Below, in pieces: positions 1 to 6,436 of a stretch of 8,048 nt of DNA. Under the pieces are notes generated by a model that was not told where the DNA came from, did not search any database, and saw only the letters and a list, made by a program, of their open reading frames with translations. The stretch lies in NCBI GenBank assembly GCA_964626885.1, contig CAZVJA010000234.1, positions 1-8,048 on the forward strand, read 5' to 3'. Both the position numbers and the translations under genes were made by a program. Within the stretch, counting starts at the first letter, position 1. Every line of letters starts with the position of its first letter. The DNA is from CAZVJA01 sp964626885 (GTDB lineage Bacteria > Planctomycetota > Planctomycetia > Planctomycetales > Planctomycetaceae).

Positions 1-42
1 GACGTCGCCCCCGGTTTTCCAGGCCGAGCTGACCGTCGATGA
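1..42 (+). other. Possible 3' tail of an upstream gene cut by the window edge
   Basis: Two reading frames could be the end of an upstream gene. The frame starting at base 1 runs open to a TGA at 40-42, which overlaps the ATG of the next gene in the classic ATGA arrangement (39-42) of translationally coupled genes. The frame starting at base 2 continues to a TGA at 95-97 and contains VFQAELTVDD, which loosely resembles the C-terminal end of histidine-kinase ATPase domains; that would mean a 59-base overlap. The third frame stops at 30-32. Only about 13 to 31 residues are visible, so neither product nor frame can be decided. If either is right, the sigma-54 activator is a downstream member of an operon. 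Confidence 0.3.
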
Positions 43-1979
43 CTCGAACCGATTCGATCTCCCACGATTCCAATTCAAAACCCGATCCAACGGATGACAT
101 CGCCGCGCTCAGGGCGCTCGTCGAAGGAACGGCCGGCAGCACCGGCGATGAGTTCTTCCAGAGGCTGGTGGAACACCTGTCGCGTGCCTTGGGAGTGGAG
201 CACGCAATGATTGCGGTGTTCGCCGGCGAAAACCGCGTGCGAACGATCGCCTATTGGAAGTGCGGGCAACTGTCGGAGAACGTGGAGTACGACCTACCTG
301 GCACGCCCTGTGAGGATGTCGTCCGGGGAAACCTGTGTCATTATCCGACCGGAGTCAGCCGAAGATTTCCGAACGACCTGCCGTTGGTGGAAATGGGGAT
401 CGAAAGTTATCTGGGGGTACCGCTGGTTGGTTCTGAGGGGCGGCATCTCGGGCATCTCTGCGTGTTCGATACCAAGCCGCTCCCGGACGATGCACGGAAA
501 CTGATGTTCTTCCGCATCTTCGCGGCGCGGGCGACGGCTGAGTTGGCGCGGCTGCAACTCGAACAAGAGCTTATCGAGCGAGAGCAGCAGTATCGCGATT
601 TGTACGACGAAGCACCGATTGCATACGTGCAAGAAGACCTGGAATCGCGATTCATCAGTGCGAACCAGGCAGCGATGCGGATTTTGGGAATCACTCCGGA
701 GGAAGTGTCAGGGACCGTTGGGATGTCGTTCATCCCCGACACGCCGGACGCACAGCGTCGCGTGCAGGAAGCTTTCGCGTCCGTCGGGCGGGGAACCGAC
801 ACCAGCGGCGTGGTGCTGGAACTCCGCCGGAAAGACAACGGCAAACCGATCTGGATTCAGTGGTGGTCGAAGCCGGAGCCGGACGGGAAGTACACCCGGA
901 CGATGTTCGTCGACATCACCGAACGGGTACTGCTCGAGCAGGAACAAGCCCGTCTCAAGGCTCAGAATCTGTATTTGCAGGAAGAGATCAAGTCGGTCCA
1001 CAACTTTGAAGAGATCGTCGGCTCAAGCGCGGGGCTGCGGCAAGTGCTGGAAAGCGTTCGTCGTGTGGCTTCGACCGATGCGTCGGTGCTCATCACGGGA
1101 GAAACAGGATCTGGTAAGGAATTGATCGCCCGGGCGATCCACTCGAACAGCCGCCGGGCTGAAAAGCCGCTCATCAAGCTGAATTGCGCGGCGCTTCCGG
1201 ATGGTCTGGTGGAGAGCGAATTGTTCGGACACGAGAAGGGAGCTTTCAGTGGAGCGATCCAACGGCGAATCGGACGCTTCGAATTGGCGAACGGCGGCAC
1301 GATCTTTCTGGACGAAGTCGGGGAACTGCCGTTGGAGATGCAATCGAAGCTGTTGCGCGTCCTGCAGGAGCGTGAGTTCGAGCGGGTCGGGGGGAGCCAG
1401 ACGATCAGCACCGACGTCCGCGTCATCGCCGCGACAAATCGAGACTTGCGGAAATCGGTGCAGGAAGGAACGTTCCGAGAGGATCTTTACTTCCGGTTGA
1501 ACGTCTTTCCGGTGGCGTTGCCGCCATTGCGCGATCGTGGTGACGACATCCCCATGCTGGTCCACTTCTTCATGGAAAAATCAGCCGCACGAATCGGTCA
1601 TTGGGTGGAAGGGGTGGAGGCGGAGACAATGGAGCGGCTCAAGTCGTACCATTGGCCCGGGAATATTCGAGAGTTACAGAACGTCATCGAACGGGCACTA
1701 ATTTTGACCACGACTCCGCTATTGAGGATTGAGCCGGAGGTCTTCGCGACCGCAGTTCCACCGGCCGATTCGTCATCCGCGGCTGTTACCGCGGGCGGGC
1801 GCGCGACCGGAGACCTGAATACCCTGCAGCGCGAGCACATTCGTTCGGTGTTGGAAGAATGCCGCTGGGTGATTGAAGGAGAGCAGGGGGCGGCGAAGGT
1901 GCTCGGGCTGCATCCGAACACGCTTCGCAGTCGAATGAAGAAGCTGGGGCTGTCACGCCCCGGCAACTTCGGGGACTGA
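39..1979 (+). CDS. Sigma-54-dependent transcriptional activator, GAF-PAS-AAA+-Fis (FhlA-like)
   Basis: This 646-residue bacterial enhancer-binding protein would use ATP hydrolysis to remodel sigma-54 RNA polymerase at -24/-12 promoters. A GAF domain spans about residues 24-176 (conserved GTPCE near 88-92, ESYLGVPL and LGHLCVFD). A PAS/PAC domain spans about 184-298, followed by a short coiled-coil-like linker. The AAA+ domain begins near 322. It has Walker A GETGSGKE (354-361), the sigma-54 loop as GAFSGA (401-406, usual form GAFTGA), Walker B TIFLDE (421-426), ATNRDL, and arginine-finger candidates R480 and R486. The C-terminal Fis-type HTH lies about 615-638 (GAAKVLGLHPNTLRSRMKK). There is no receiver domain, so control is probably by a ligand or redox signal through GAF/PAS rather than phosphorylation. 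ATG 39 is the first possible start, because TGA lies in frame at 30-32; no strong Shine-Dalgarno precedes it. The linker and AAA+ region resemble FhlA. The target genes are unknown. Confidence 0.95.
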   Translation: MTRTDSISHDSNSKPDPTDDIAALRALVEGTAGSTGDEFFQRLVEHLSRALGVEHAMIAVFAGENRVRTIAYWKCGQLSENVEYDLPGTPCEDVVRGNLCHYPTGVSRRFPNDLPLVEMGIESYLGVPLVGSEGRHLGHLCVFDTKPLPDDARKLMFFRIFAARATAELARLQLEQELIEREQQYRDLYDEAPIAYVQEDLESRFISANQAAMRILGITPEEVSGTVGMSFIPDTPDAQRRVQEAFASVGRGTDTSGVVLELRRKDNGKPIWIQWWSKPEPDGKYTRTMFVDITERVLLEQEQARLKAQNLYLQEEIKSVHNFEEIVGSSAGLRQVLESVRRVASTDASVLITGETGSGKELIARAIHSNSRRAEKPLIKLNCAALPDGLVESELFGHEKGAFSGAIQRRIGRFELANGGTIFLDEVGELPLEMQSKLLRVLQEREFERVGGSQTISTDVRVIAATNRDLRKSVQEGTFREDLYFRLNVFPVALPPLRDRGDDIPMLVHFFMEKSAARIGHWVEGVEAETMERLKSYHWPGNIRELQNVIERALILTTTPLLRIEPEVFATAVPPADSSSAAVTAGGRATGDLNTLQREHIRSVLEECRWVIEGEQGAAKVLGLHPNTLRSRMKKLGLSRPGNFGD

Positions 1980-4673
1980 GTCGACTTTGTGATCCGCGTG
2001 ACCGGTTTCGCAGTGGTGGTCGGTCTCGCGACGGGGATGCAGCAGCTTGGCGATGAGCCCGGTCCAGCCGGTTTGATGGGACGCTCCCACCCCCCGTCCG
2101 TTATCGCCGTGGAAGTATTCATAGAACAGCAGGTAGTCCCGGAAATGCGGGTCGTCCTGAAGCTTAGGATGGTGTCCGAACACAGGACGCCGCCCGTTCT
2201 CGTCTTTCAGAAAGATGCGGGACAGCCGTCGTCCGAGTTCCGCGGCGACGTCGTTGATCGTCATGTACGATCCGGAACCGGTCGGGCATTCGATCTGGAA
2301 ATCGTCGCCATAATAGTGATGAAACTTCTGCAGCGACTCGATCAGCAGGTAGTTCACCGGGAACCAGATCGGTCCGCGCCAGTTCGAATTGCCGCCGAAC
2401 AGTCCCGATTCCGACTCCGCGGGCTGATACGAGACGGAGAGTTCCTGATCTCCCACGCGGAACACGTAGGGGTTTTGCTCGTGATGTCGGGAAATCGCCC
2501 GCACGCCGTATTCCGAAAGAAACTCCGTCTCGTCCAGCATCCGCTTCAAGAGCCGTTTCATGCGATGCCCGCGCAGCAGGGAGAGGAGCCGACGTTCGCC
2601 AAGCCCGGGTTCTTCCCAGCGCGAGACCAGCCTGGCGAGATCCGGTCGATAGTCAAGGAGCCAATGCAGGCGGCGCTTGAAGTCGGGAAGCCGGTCCAGG
2701 AGCTCCGGTTCCAGCGTTTCGACCGCAAATAACGGGATGAGCCCGACCATCGAGCGTATCTTGAGCGGCGCTGCCGTCCCGTCGGGCAGGATCAGCTTGT
2801 CGTAGTAGAACTTATCTTCGTCATCCCACAAGCCGACATGCCCGTCGCCGTCAATGTTCGTCATCGCCTCCGCGATGTGCAGGAAGTGTTCGAAGAATTT
2901 CGTGGCGATGTCTTCGTAAACCGGGTTGTGAATGGCCAGCTCAAGCGCGATGCGCATCAGGTTGAGGCAGTACATCGCCATCCAACTCGTGCCGTCCGCC
3001 TGGTTGATGAAGCCCCCGGTGGGAAGCGGCTTGCTGCGATCGAAGACTCCGATGTTATCGAGACCGAGAAACCCCCCCTGGAAAACGTTGCGCCCCTGAG
3101 CGTCTTTCCGGTTCACCCACCAGGTGAAGTTGAGCATCAGCTTATGAAACACTCGCTCCAGGAAAGCGAGATCGCCGCAGCCGTCGTGCCGTTTGCGATC
3201 GATCTGATAGACCCGCCATGTGGCCCAGGCATGCACTGGCGGATTGACGTCGCCGAAAGCCCATTCATAGGCGGGCAATTGTCCATTGGGGTGCATGTAC
3301 CACTCGCGCGTCAGCAGCAGGAGTTGTGTTTTGGCAAAATCGGGATCGACCAGCGCCAAAGGGATACAGTGAAACGCCAGATCCCAGGCCGCATACCAGG
3401 GGTACTCCCACTTGTCCGGCATCGAGATGATGTCGGCATTGTTAAGGTGCATCCAATCGCTGTTGCGGCCGTGTCTGCGATTTGCGGGAGGAGTCGGTTG
3501 ACGGGAATCGCCGTTCAGCCATTCGGGAACGTCGTAATAGAAGAATTGTTTGCTCCAGATCATGCCGGCAAAGGCTTGCCGCTGGATGTTGCGGGTGTCG
3601 GCATCGGTGAGATCGGCTTGCAGATCGGCGTAAAATTCGTCGGCCTCGCGGCGGCGCTGCTCAAAGATTTTCTCAGAGTTTACCAGTGGGATGATTCCGC
3701 CAGTCTCCATTACCAGACGGACATTGACTGCACGCGATTCGCCGGCGGGGATGTGCAGAATGTAATGCGCCGCCGCTTTCGTTCCCGTGCGATTGGGGTT
3801 GACCGCGGCATGATTTCCATCGACCACGTACTCGTGGATGCCGTCCTTGAAATAGCCTTGCCCATCCTCATCGCCAAATAACCGCCGCACATTCGTCTCA
3901 TTGTCGCAGAACAACAATTCGTCGGCTTTTTCCGCGATCCATTGGAATTGGCCCAGTTGCGGATGCTCCCCGCGGACTGTTGTTCGATCGTCCGCGGACA
4001 GGGTCGGCTTCGGCGCCGCATTGCCCTTCCAGGCCCAGGTGTTGCGAAACCAGATCTGCGGGAGCAGATGAATCGTTGCGTTTTCCGTGCCGCGGTTGTG
4101 CACGGTCACACGCATCAAGATGTCGTCGGGCGCCGCTTTTGCATATTCGATGAAGACGTCGAAATATCGATCGTCATCGAACAGGCCGGTGTCGAGCAGT
4201 TCGAATTCCGGCTGATCTTTGCCGCGCCGCCGGTTTTCCTCGACGATTTGCGAATAGGGAAACTCCGCATGAGGATACTTGTAAAGCATTTTCAGATAGG
4301 AGTGAGTCGGCGTGGCATCGAGGTAGTAATACAGTTCCTTGACGTCCTCGCCATGATTCCCTTCGCCGTTCGTCAAACCGAACAGCCGTTCCTTCAGAAT
4401 CGGATCGCGGCCGTTCCACAATGCCAGCGAAAGGCAGATCCGCGATTTGTCATCCGAGAATCCGCCGAGACCATCCTCTCCCCAACGGTAGGCCCGGCTG
4501 CGGGCATGATCGTGCGGAAAGTATTCCCACGCGGTGCCGTGCTCGCTGTAATCTTCTCGGACGGTTCCCCATTGCCTCTCCGACAAGTAGGGCCCCCAAC
4601 GTCGCCAGGCGGCGCTTTCGGTATCTAATTCAAGGCGAGTCCGTTCGACGGGGATGCTTTTCTCATGGAGCAT
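1953..4673 (-). CDS. Large GH63/MGH1-like glycoside hydrolase (putative glucosidase)
   Basis: This 906-residue protein matches the bacterial family usually annotated 'glucosidase' or MGH1-like glycoside hydrolase, related to GH63. The N-terminal beta-rich part carries family hallmarks: WGPYLSERQWGTVREDYSEH, YFPHDHARSRAYRWGEDGLG and LTNGEGNHGEDVKE. The C-terminal (alpha/alpha)6 barrel includes WYAAWDLAFHC with D431, a candidate general acid, and FYEYFHGDNG followed by GASHQTGWTG, with E852 as candidate base. These roles are assigned by analogy with GH63 and are inferred. Characterised GH63 relatives are inverting alpha-glycosidases acting on alpha-glucosides, mannosylglycerate or glucosylglycerate; the substrate here cannot be read from sequence. 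No signal peptide is visible, so the enzyme is probably cytoplasmic. Length is normal for the subgroup. The ATG at 4673 fits the conserved N-terminus but lacks a clear ribosome-binding site. Its last nine codons overlap, antisense, the end of the sigma-54 activator gene. A charged tail of about 28 residues follows the last conserved segment. Confidence 0.9.
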   Translation of the reverse strand: MLHEKSIPVERTRLELDTESAAWRRWGPYLSERQWGTVREDYSEHGTAWEYFPHDHARSRAYRWGEDGLGGFSDDKSRICLSLALWNGRDPILKERLFGLTNGEGNHGEDVKELYYYLDATPTHSYLKMLYKYPHAEFPYSQIVEENRRRGKDQPEFELLDTGLFDDDRYFDVFIEYAKAAPDDILMRVTVHNRGTENATIHLLPQIWFRNTWAWKGNAAPKPTLSADDRTTVRGEHPQLGQFQWIAEKADELLFCDNETNVRRLFGDEDGQGYFKDGIHEYVVDGNHAAVNPNRTGTKAAAHYILHIPAGESRAVNVRLVMETGGIIPLVNSEKIFEQRRREADEFYADLQADLTDADTRNIQRQAFAGMIWSKQFFYYDVPEWLNGDSRQPTPPANRRHGRNSDWMHLNNADIISMPDKWEYPWYAAWDLAFHCIPLALVDPDFAKTQLLLLTREWYMHPNGQLPAYEWAFGDVNPPVHAWATWRVYQIDRKRHDGCGDLAFLERVFHKLMLNFTWWVNRKDAQGRNVFQGGFLGLDNIGVFDRSKPLPTGGFINQADGTSWMAMYCLNLMRIALELAIHNPVYEDIATKFFEHFLHIAEAMTNIDGDGHVGLWDDEDKFYYDKLILPDGTAAPLKIRSMVGLIPLFAVETLEPELLDRLPDFKRRLHWLLDYRPDLARLVSRWEEPGLGERRLLSLLRGHRMKRLLKRMLDETEFLSEYGVRAISRHHEQNPYVFRVGDQELSVSYQPAESESGLFGGNSNWRGPIWFPVNYLLIESLQKFHHYYGDDFQIECPTGSGSYMTINDVAAELGRRLSRIFLKDENGRRPVFGHHPKLQDDPHFRDYLLFYEYFHGDNGRGVGASHQTGWTGLIAKLLHPRRETDHHCETGHADHKVDSVPEVAGA

Positions 4674-5035
4674 GGGGGGATTCTCGCTCGTGCAGGGGAC
4701 TCACAACCCGCAGTTCCAGCGGGCCGCCGAAGTATGGTTTGTTGACGCTGGGATTTCCGAAAGGTTTAGAGATTCGATCGACTCCCAAGGTTACTTTCTT
4801 CATCGATCGTTGACGATGTAAAGCTGCTATCGAACGGATATTGCGTGGTCTTGGGTCGCTTGCTGTCCGAATGTACGAAACAGAACGCTTGGGATTCTCG
4901 CATGGTCGCGATTGATGAGACGATCATAGACGTCCGACCGGTGAACGCTTGACTTGGCAGGTATCGAAAATGCCAAATCCTAGTTCTACAACGAGGATAC
5001 CGGATGAAATCATGGTGGGGATGATGCGGCATTTC
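4674..5035. other. 362-base intergenic stretch without a convincing gene
   Basis: This region lies between the BON-like gene and the GH63 gene, so it should contain the GH63 promoter if the two are not co-transcribed. The longest open frames are poor coding candidates. The one on the - strand, 5032-4766, starts three bases after the BON-like stop but has low third-position GC, rare AGA and AGG codons and no recognisable pattern. The one on the + strand from 4949 is mostly antisense to the BON-like gene. I saw no tRNA, no hairpin followed by a T-run, and no properly spaced -35/-10 or -24/-12 pair. The one regular structure noted is the inverted repeat at 4954-4976. Confidence 0.7.
4954..4976. 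repeat. Perfect inverted repeat TTGGCA-N11-TGCCAA
   Basis: Six-base arms at 4954-4959 and 4971-4976 are exact reverse complements around an 11-base spacer. The repeat lies downstream of the BON-like stop and about 280 bases upstream of the GH63 start. It could be an operator for a dimeric regulator with half-sites about one and a half to two helical turns apart, or a weak hairpin. No T-run follows, so an intrinsic terminator is unlikely. A match this short can arise by chance. Confidence 0.3.
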
Positions 5036-5308
5036 TTACTCGAAGGGTGGCGTCCAGGTCGGAACGGTCTGTATCCGGCAGTCGAGCAGCAGCCCACCAT
5101 ATTTGCGGGCGGCGTTTCGCGACGCCGTGAAGGCCAGTTGCCACACGTAAAAACTCGGTACGTTACCCTGGACCATCAGTACTTCACCGTCGCAGGCAAC
5201 TTCCAGTGACTCAACGGACGTGCCGGTCTCAGCCCGGATCTGGCGGAGAACACCGTGGATGGTCTCACCGTGGCTACTTATGGGGGCTGAAGTGAGGATG
5301 GAACTCAT
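5036..5308 (-). CDS. Small BON-like domain protein, function unknown
   Basis: This protein has 90 residues. The central part, about 20-75, reads as one helix (IHGVLRQIRAETG) followed by a beta-strand/turn pattern (SLEVACDGEVLMVQGNVPSF) and a second helix (VWQLAFTASRNAAR). That matches the alpha-beta plan of BON (OsmY-like) domains, in which a G-x-V-x-L-x-G-x-V-x-S segment precedes a helix. Similar free-standing small proteins are frequent in Planctomycetota; this is family knowledge, not a search result. There is no signal peptide or membrane segment, so it is probably cytoplasmic, unlike periplasmic OsmY. The start is supported by CTGGAG with seven bases between GGAG and the ATG. It lies 90 bases downstream of the SDR gene on the same strand and may be co-transcribed with it. 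The biochemical role is unknown. Confidence 0.72.
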   Translation of the reverse strand: MSSILTSAPISSHGETIHGVLRQIRAETGTSVESLEVACDGEVLMVQGNVPSFYVWQLAFTASRNAARKYGGLLLDCRIQTVPTWTPPFE

Positions 5309-5315
5309 GCGTTAA

Positions 5316-5321
5316 CTCCAG
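5316..5321 (-). promoter_or_regulatory. Ribosome-binding site of the BON-like gene
   Basis: Read on the - strand this is CTGGAG, with seven bases between GGAG and the ATG at 5308. Its good match and spacing are the main reason to believe the small gene is translated. Confidence 0.6.
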
Positions 5322-5377
5322 GAAGCGGATCTGGGTGAGAAGTGTTGCACTGCAATCGCCCGGCATTGGACTCAAAC

Positions 5378-5393
5378 CGAAAGGGCCGTGCCT
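5378..5393 (-). promoter_or_regulatory. Imperfect sigma-54 (-24/-12) promoter-like element
   Basis: On the - strand the sequence is AGGCACG, four bases, then TTTCG. The sigma-54 consensus is TGGCACG-N4-TTGCW. The -24 half is matched at six of seven positions with correct spacing. The -12 half has T in place of the highly conserved G and G in place of W. It starts six bases after the SDR stop codon. Transcription would begin roughly 60 bases upstream of the BON-like start. Because the -12 GC is not intact this is a weak candidate, noted because a sigma-54 activator lies in the same window. Confidence 0.18.
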
Positions 5394-5398
5394 GTCGA

Positions 5399-6262
5399 TC
5401 AGCCTCCTGCCTCGAAGCCCGGATAGAGGGTCATCCCCCCGTCGACAAACAGCGTCGCTCCGTGGACATAATCGGCTTGGTCCGAGGCTAGCCAGACCGC
5501 CACGCGGCCAATGTCCTCGACCTCGCCAATGCGCTTGTATGGAATCAGCTTGAGCAGATCCTGGTACGCCTCGGGGGTCTCCCAGGCGTCCCGGTTGATG
5601 GGGGTGCGAATGGCGCCGGGTGCAATGCTGTTGACGCGAATGCGGAAGGGAGCGACCTCCTGCGCAACGCTCTTCATCATCATCATGACTCCCCCTTTGC
5701 TCGCGGCATAATTGACGTGTCCCGCCCAGGGAATGACTTCGTGCACCGAGCTGATGCACAGGATCTTCCCGGCGGCACACGAGACTTCCTTGACGACGCC
5801 CCGTCGCCGGAACTCCCGGACCGCTTCGCGAGTACAGAGGAATTGTCCGGTCAGATTCACGCTGAGCACTTTATTCCATTGATCGAGAGTCATCTCATGC
5901 AGTGGAGCGTCACGCTGCAGCCCGGCATTGTTTATCAGAATGTCGATCGTGCCGAATTCGCGGAACATTCGCTGAAACATTTCCTGGACCTCGTCTTCCC
6001 GCGACACGTCTGCCTTATGAGCATATGCCCGACCGCCGCAGCGACGGACTTCGGTCAGAATCTCCTCGATGACATCTTCGCCGGCGACGTAGTTCAGCAC
6101 CACGTCGGCTCCCGCGTGTCCTAAGGCGATTGCGATCCCTTTGCCGATGCCTGAACTGGCTCCGGTCACGAGCGCTTTCTGACCTTTCAGTATCTTCTGA
6201 ATCGGGCAGGCCGGCATTTCGACCGCCGGCAGGTCTTCCATCGTTGGTGCGATTGTTTGCAT
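5399..6262 (-). CDS. SDR-family oxidoreductase, glucose 1-dehydrogenase-like
   Basis: This 287-residue classical short-chain dehydrogenase probably oxidises beta-D-glucose to gluconolactone with NAD(P)+ in the cytoplasm. The Rossmann motif TGASSGIG is at 33-40, NNAG at 111-114, and the catalytic tetrad is N136, S172, Y185 and K189 (YAASKGG). Several segments match Bacillus glucose 1-dehydrogenase as I recall it: SSVHEVIPW, HEMxxxxWNKV, PGAIxTPIN and the C-terminus DGGMTLYPxFxAG. This is stronger than a generic SDR assignment. Differences are an N-terminal extension of about 20 residues, a few extra residues near 157-165, and V59 where the Bacillus enzyme has R after NY, which may change cofactor preference. 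ATG 6262 is chosen because AGGAGA lies eight bases upstream; an in-frame TTG at 6301 would add 13 residues but has less support. It is divergent from the debranching enzyme and upstream of the BON-like gene. Some SDRs of this type act on other sugars or alcohols, so the substrate is inferred. Confidence 0.88.
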   Translation of the reverse strand: MQTIAPTMEDLPAVEMPACPIQKILKGQKALVTGASSGIGKGIAIALGHAGADVVLNYVAGEDVIEEILTEVRRCGGRAYAHKADVSREDEVQEMFQRMFREFGTIDILINNAGLQRDAPLHEMTLDQWNKVLSVNLTGQFLCTREAVREFRRRGVVKEVSCAAGKILCISSVHEVIPWAGHVNYAASKGGVMMMMKSVAQEVAPFRIRVNSIAPGAIRTPINRDAWETPEAYQDLLKLIPYKRIGEVEDIGRVAVWLASDQADYVHGATLFVDGGMTLYPGFEAGG

Positions 6263-6270
6263 GAAAATTG

Positions 6271-6276
6271 TCTCCT
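6271..6276 (-). promoter_or_regulatory. Ribosome-binding site fixing the SDR start
   Basis: On the - strand this reads AGGAGA, eight bases before the ATG at 6262. It is the best Shine-Dalgarno match noted in the window. It favours ATG 6262 over the longer reading from TTG at 6301, since this site would then lie inside the coding sequence. Confidence 0.75.
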
Positions 6277-6369
6277 GGTTGACTTTTCGATGCCGGGCCA
6301 ATTCCGCCGTTACGCACTTTCCTGGAAATCCTTCCGAGTAACCGCGAGACCCCGCTCAGCATCAAAAAA

Positions 6370-6393
6370 CAGGCTATGATGGATTGCAGCCTG
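6370..6393. repeat. Inverted repeat CAGGCT-N12-AGCCTG overlapping a possible -10
   Basis: Arms at 6370-6375 and 6388-6393 are perfect six-base reverse complements separated by 12 bases. The left arm shares one base with the TATGAT box at 6375-6380, and the spacer holds the rest of that box. A regulator bound here would block or reshape transcription of the debranching-enzyme gene. The operator role is inferred from position only. Confidence 0.35.
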
Positions 6394-6394
6394 A

Positions 6395-6419
6395 CGTGTA
6401 GACGGATCGTCACGACACG
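6395..6419. repeat. Nested imperfect inverted repeat before the debranching-enzyme gene
   Basis: Outer arms CGTGT (6395-6399) and ACACG (6415-6419) enclose inner arms GACG (6401-6404) and CGTC (6408-6411) around a GAT centre, with one unpaired base on the left and three on the right. It ends 17 bases before the ATG at 6437. In RNA it could form a bulged hairpin close to the ribosome-binding region; in DNA it could be an operator. Confidence 0.3.
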
Positions 6420-6436
6420 CCCTACCGGGAACGAAC

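Larger units (their letters stand above)
6263..6436. promoter_or_regulatory. Divergent promoter region between the SDR and debranching-enzyme genes
   Basis: This 174-base spacer must hold the start signals for both divergent genes. On the + strand TATGAT at 6375-6380 is a fair -10 match, 56 bases before the ATG at 6437, but no acceptable -35 lies 16-18 bases upstream, so an activator might be needed. On the - strand no convincing -35/-10 pair was found. No intact -24/-12 element was seen on either strand. Two inverted repeats sit at 6370-6393 and 6395-6419, close to the debranching-enzyme side. Confidence 0.5.

Noticed and set aside
1989..4628. Three long open frames (247, 347 and 228 codons) on the + strand
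   Set aside because: They are mirror frames of the GH63 gene, whose conserved motifs run uninterrupted on the - strand. Their translations show no recognisable domain.
4703..4721. TGGAACT...TTGT on the - strand upstream of the GH63 gene as a -24/-12 promoter
   Set aside because: The gap between the two halves is one base too long, and the -12 half lacks the conserved GC; sigma-54 promoters tolerate neither well.
4775..4809. Two CGATCG palindromes 23 bases apart
   Set aside because: GATCG-containing words are common throughout the window, and the flanks do not match, so this is likely chance.
4766..5032. An 88-codon open frame on the - strand starting three bases after the BON-like stop
   Set aside because: Its predicted protein is rich in His, Ser, Arg and Thr with no domain-like hydrophobic pattern, it uses rare AGA and AGG codons with low third-position GC, and its start has no ribosome-binding site.
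4949..5209. An 86-codon open frame on the + strand
   Set aside because: Most of it is antisense to the better-supported BON-like gene, and it shows no family motif.
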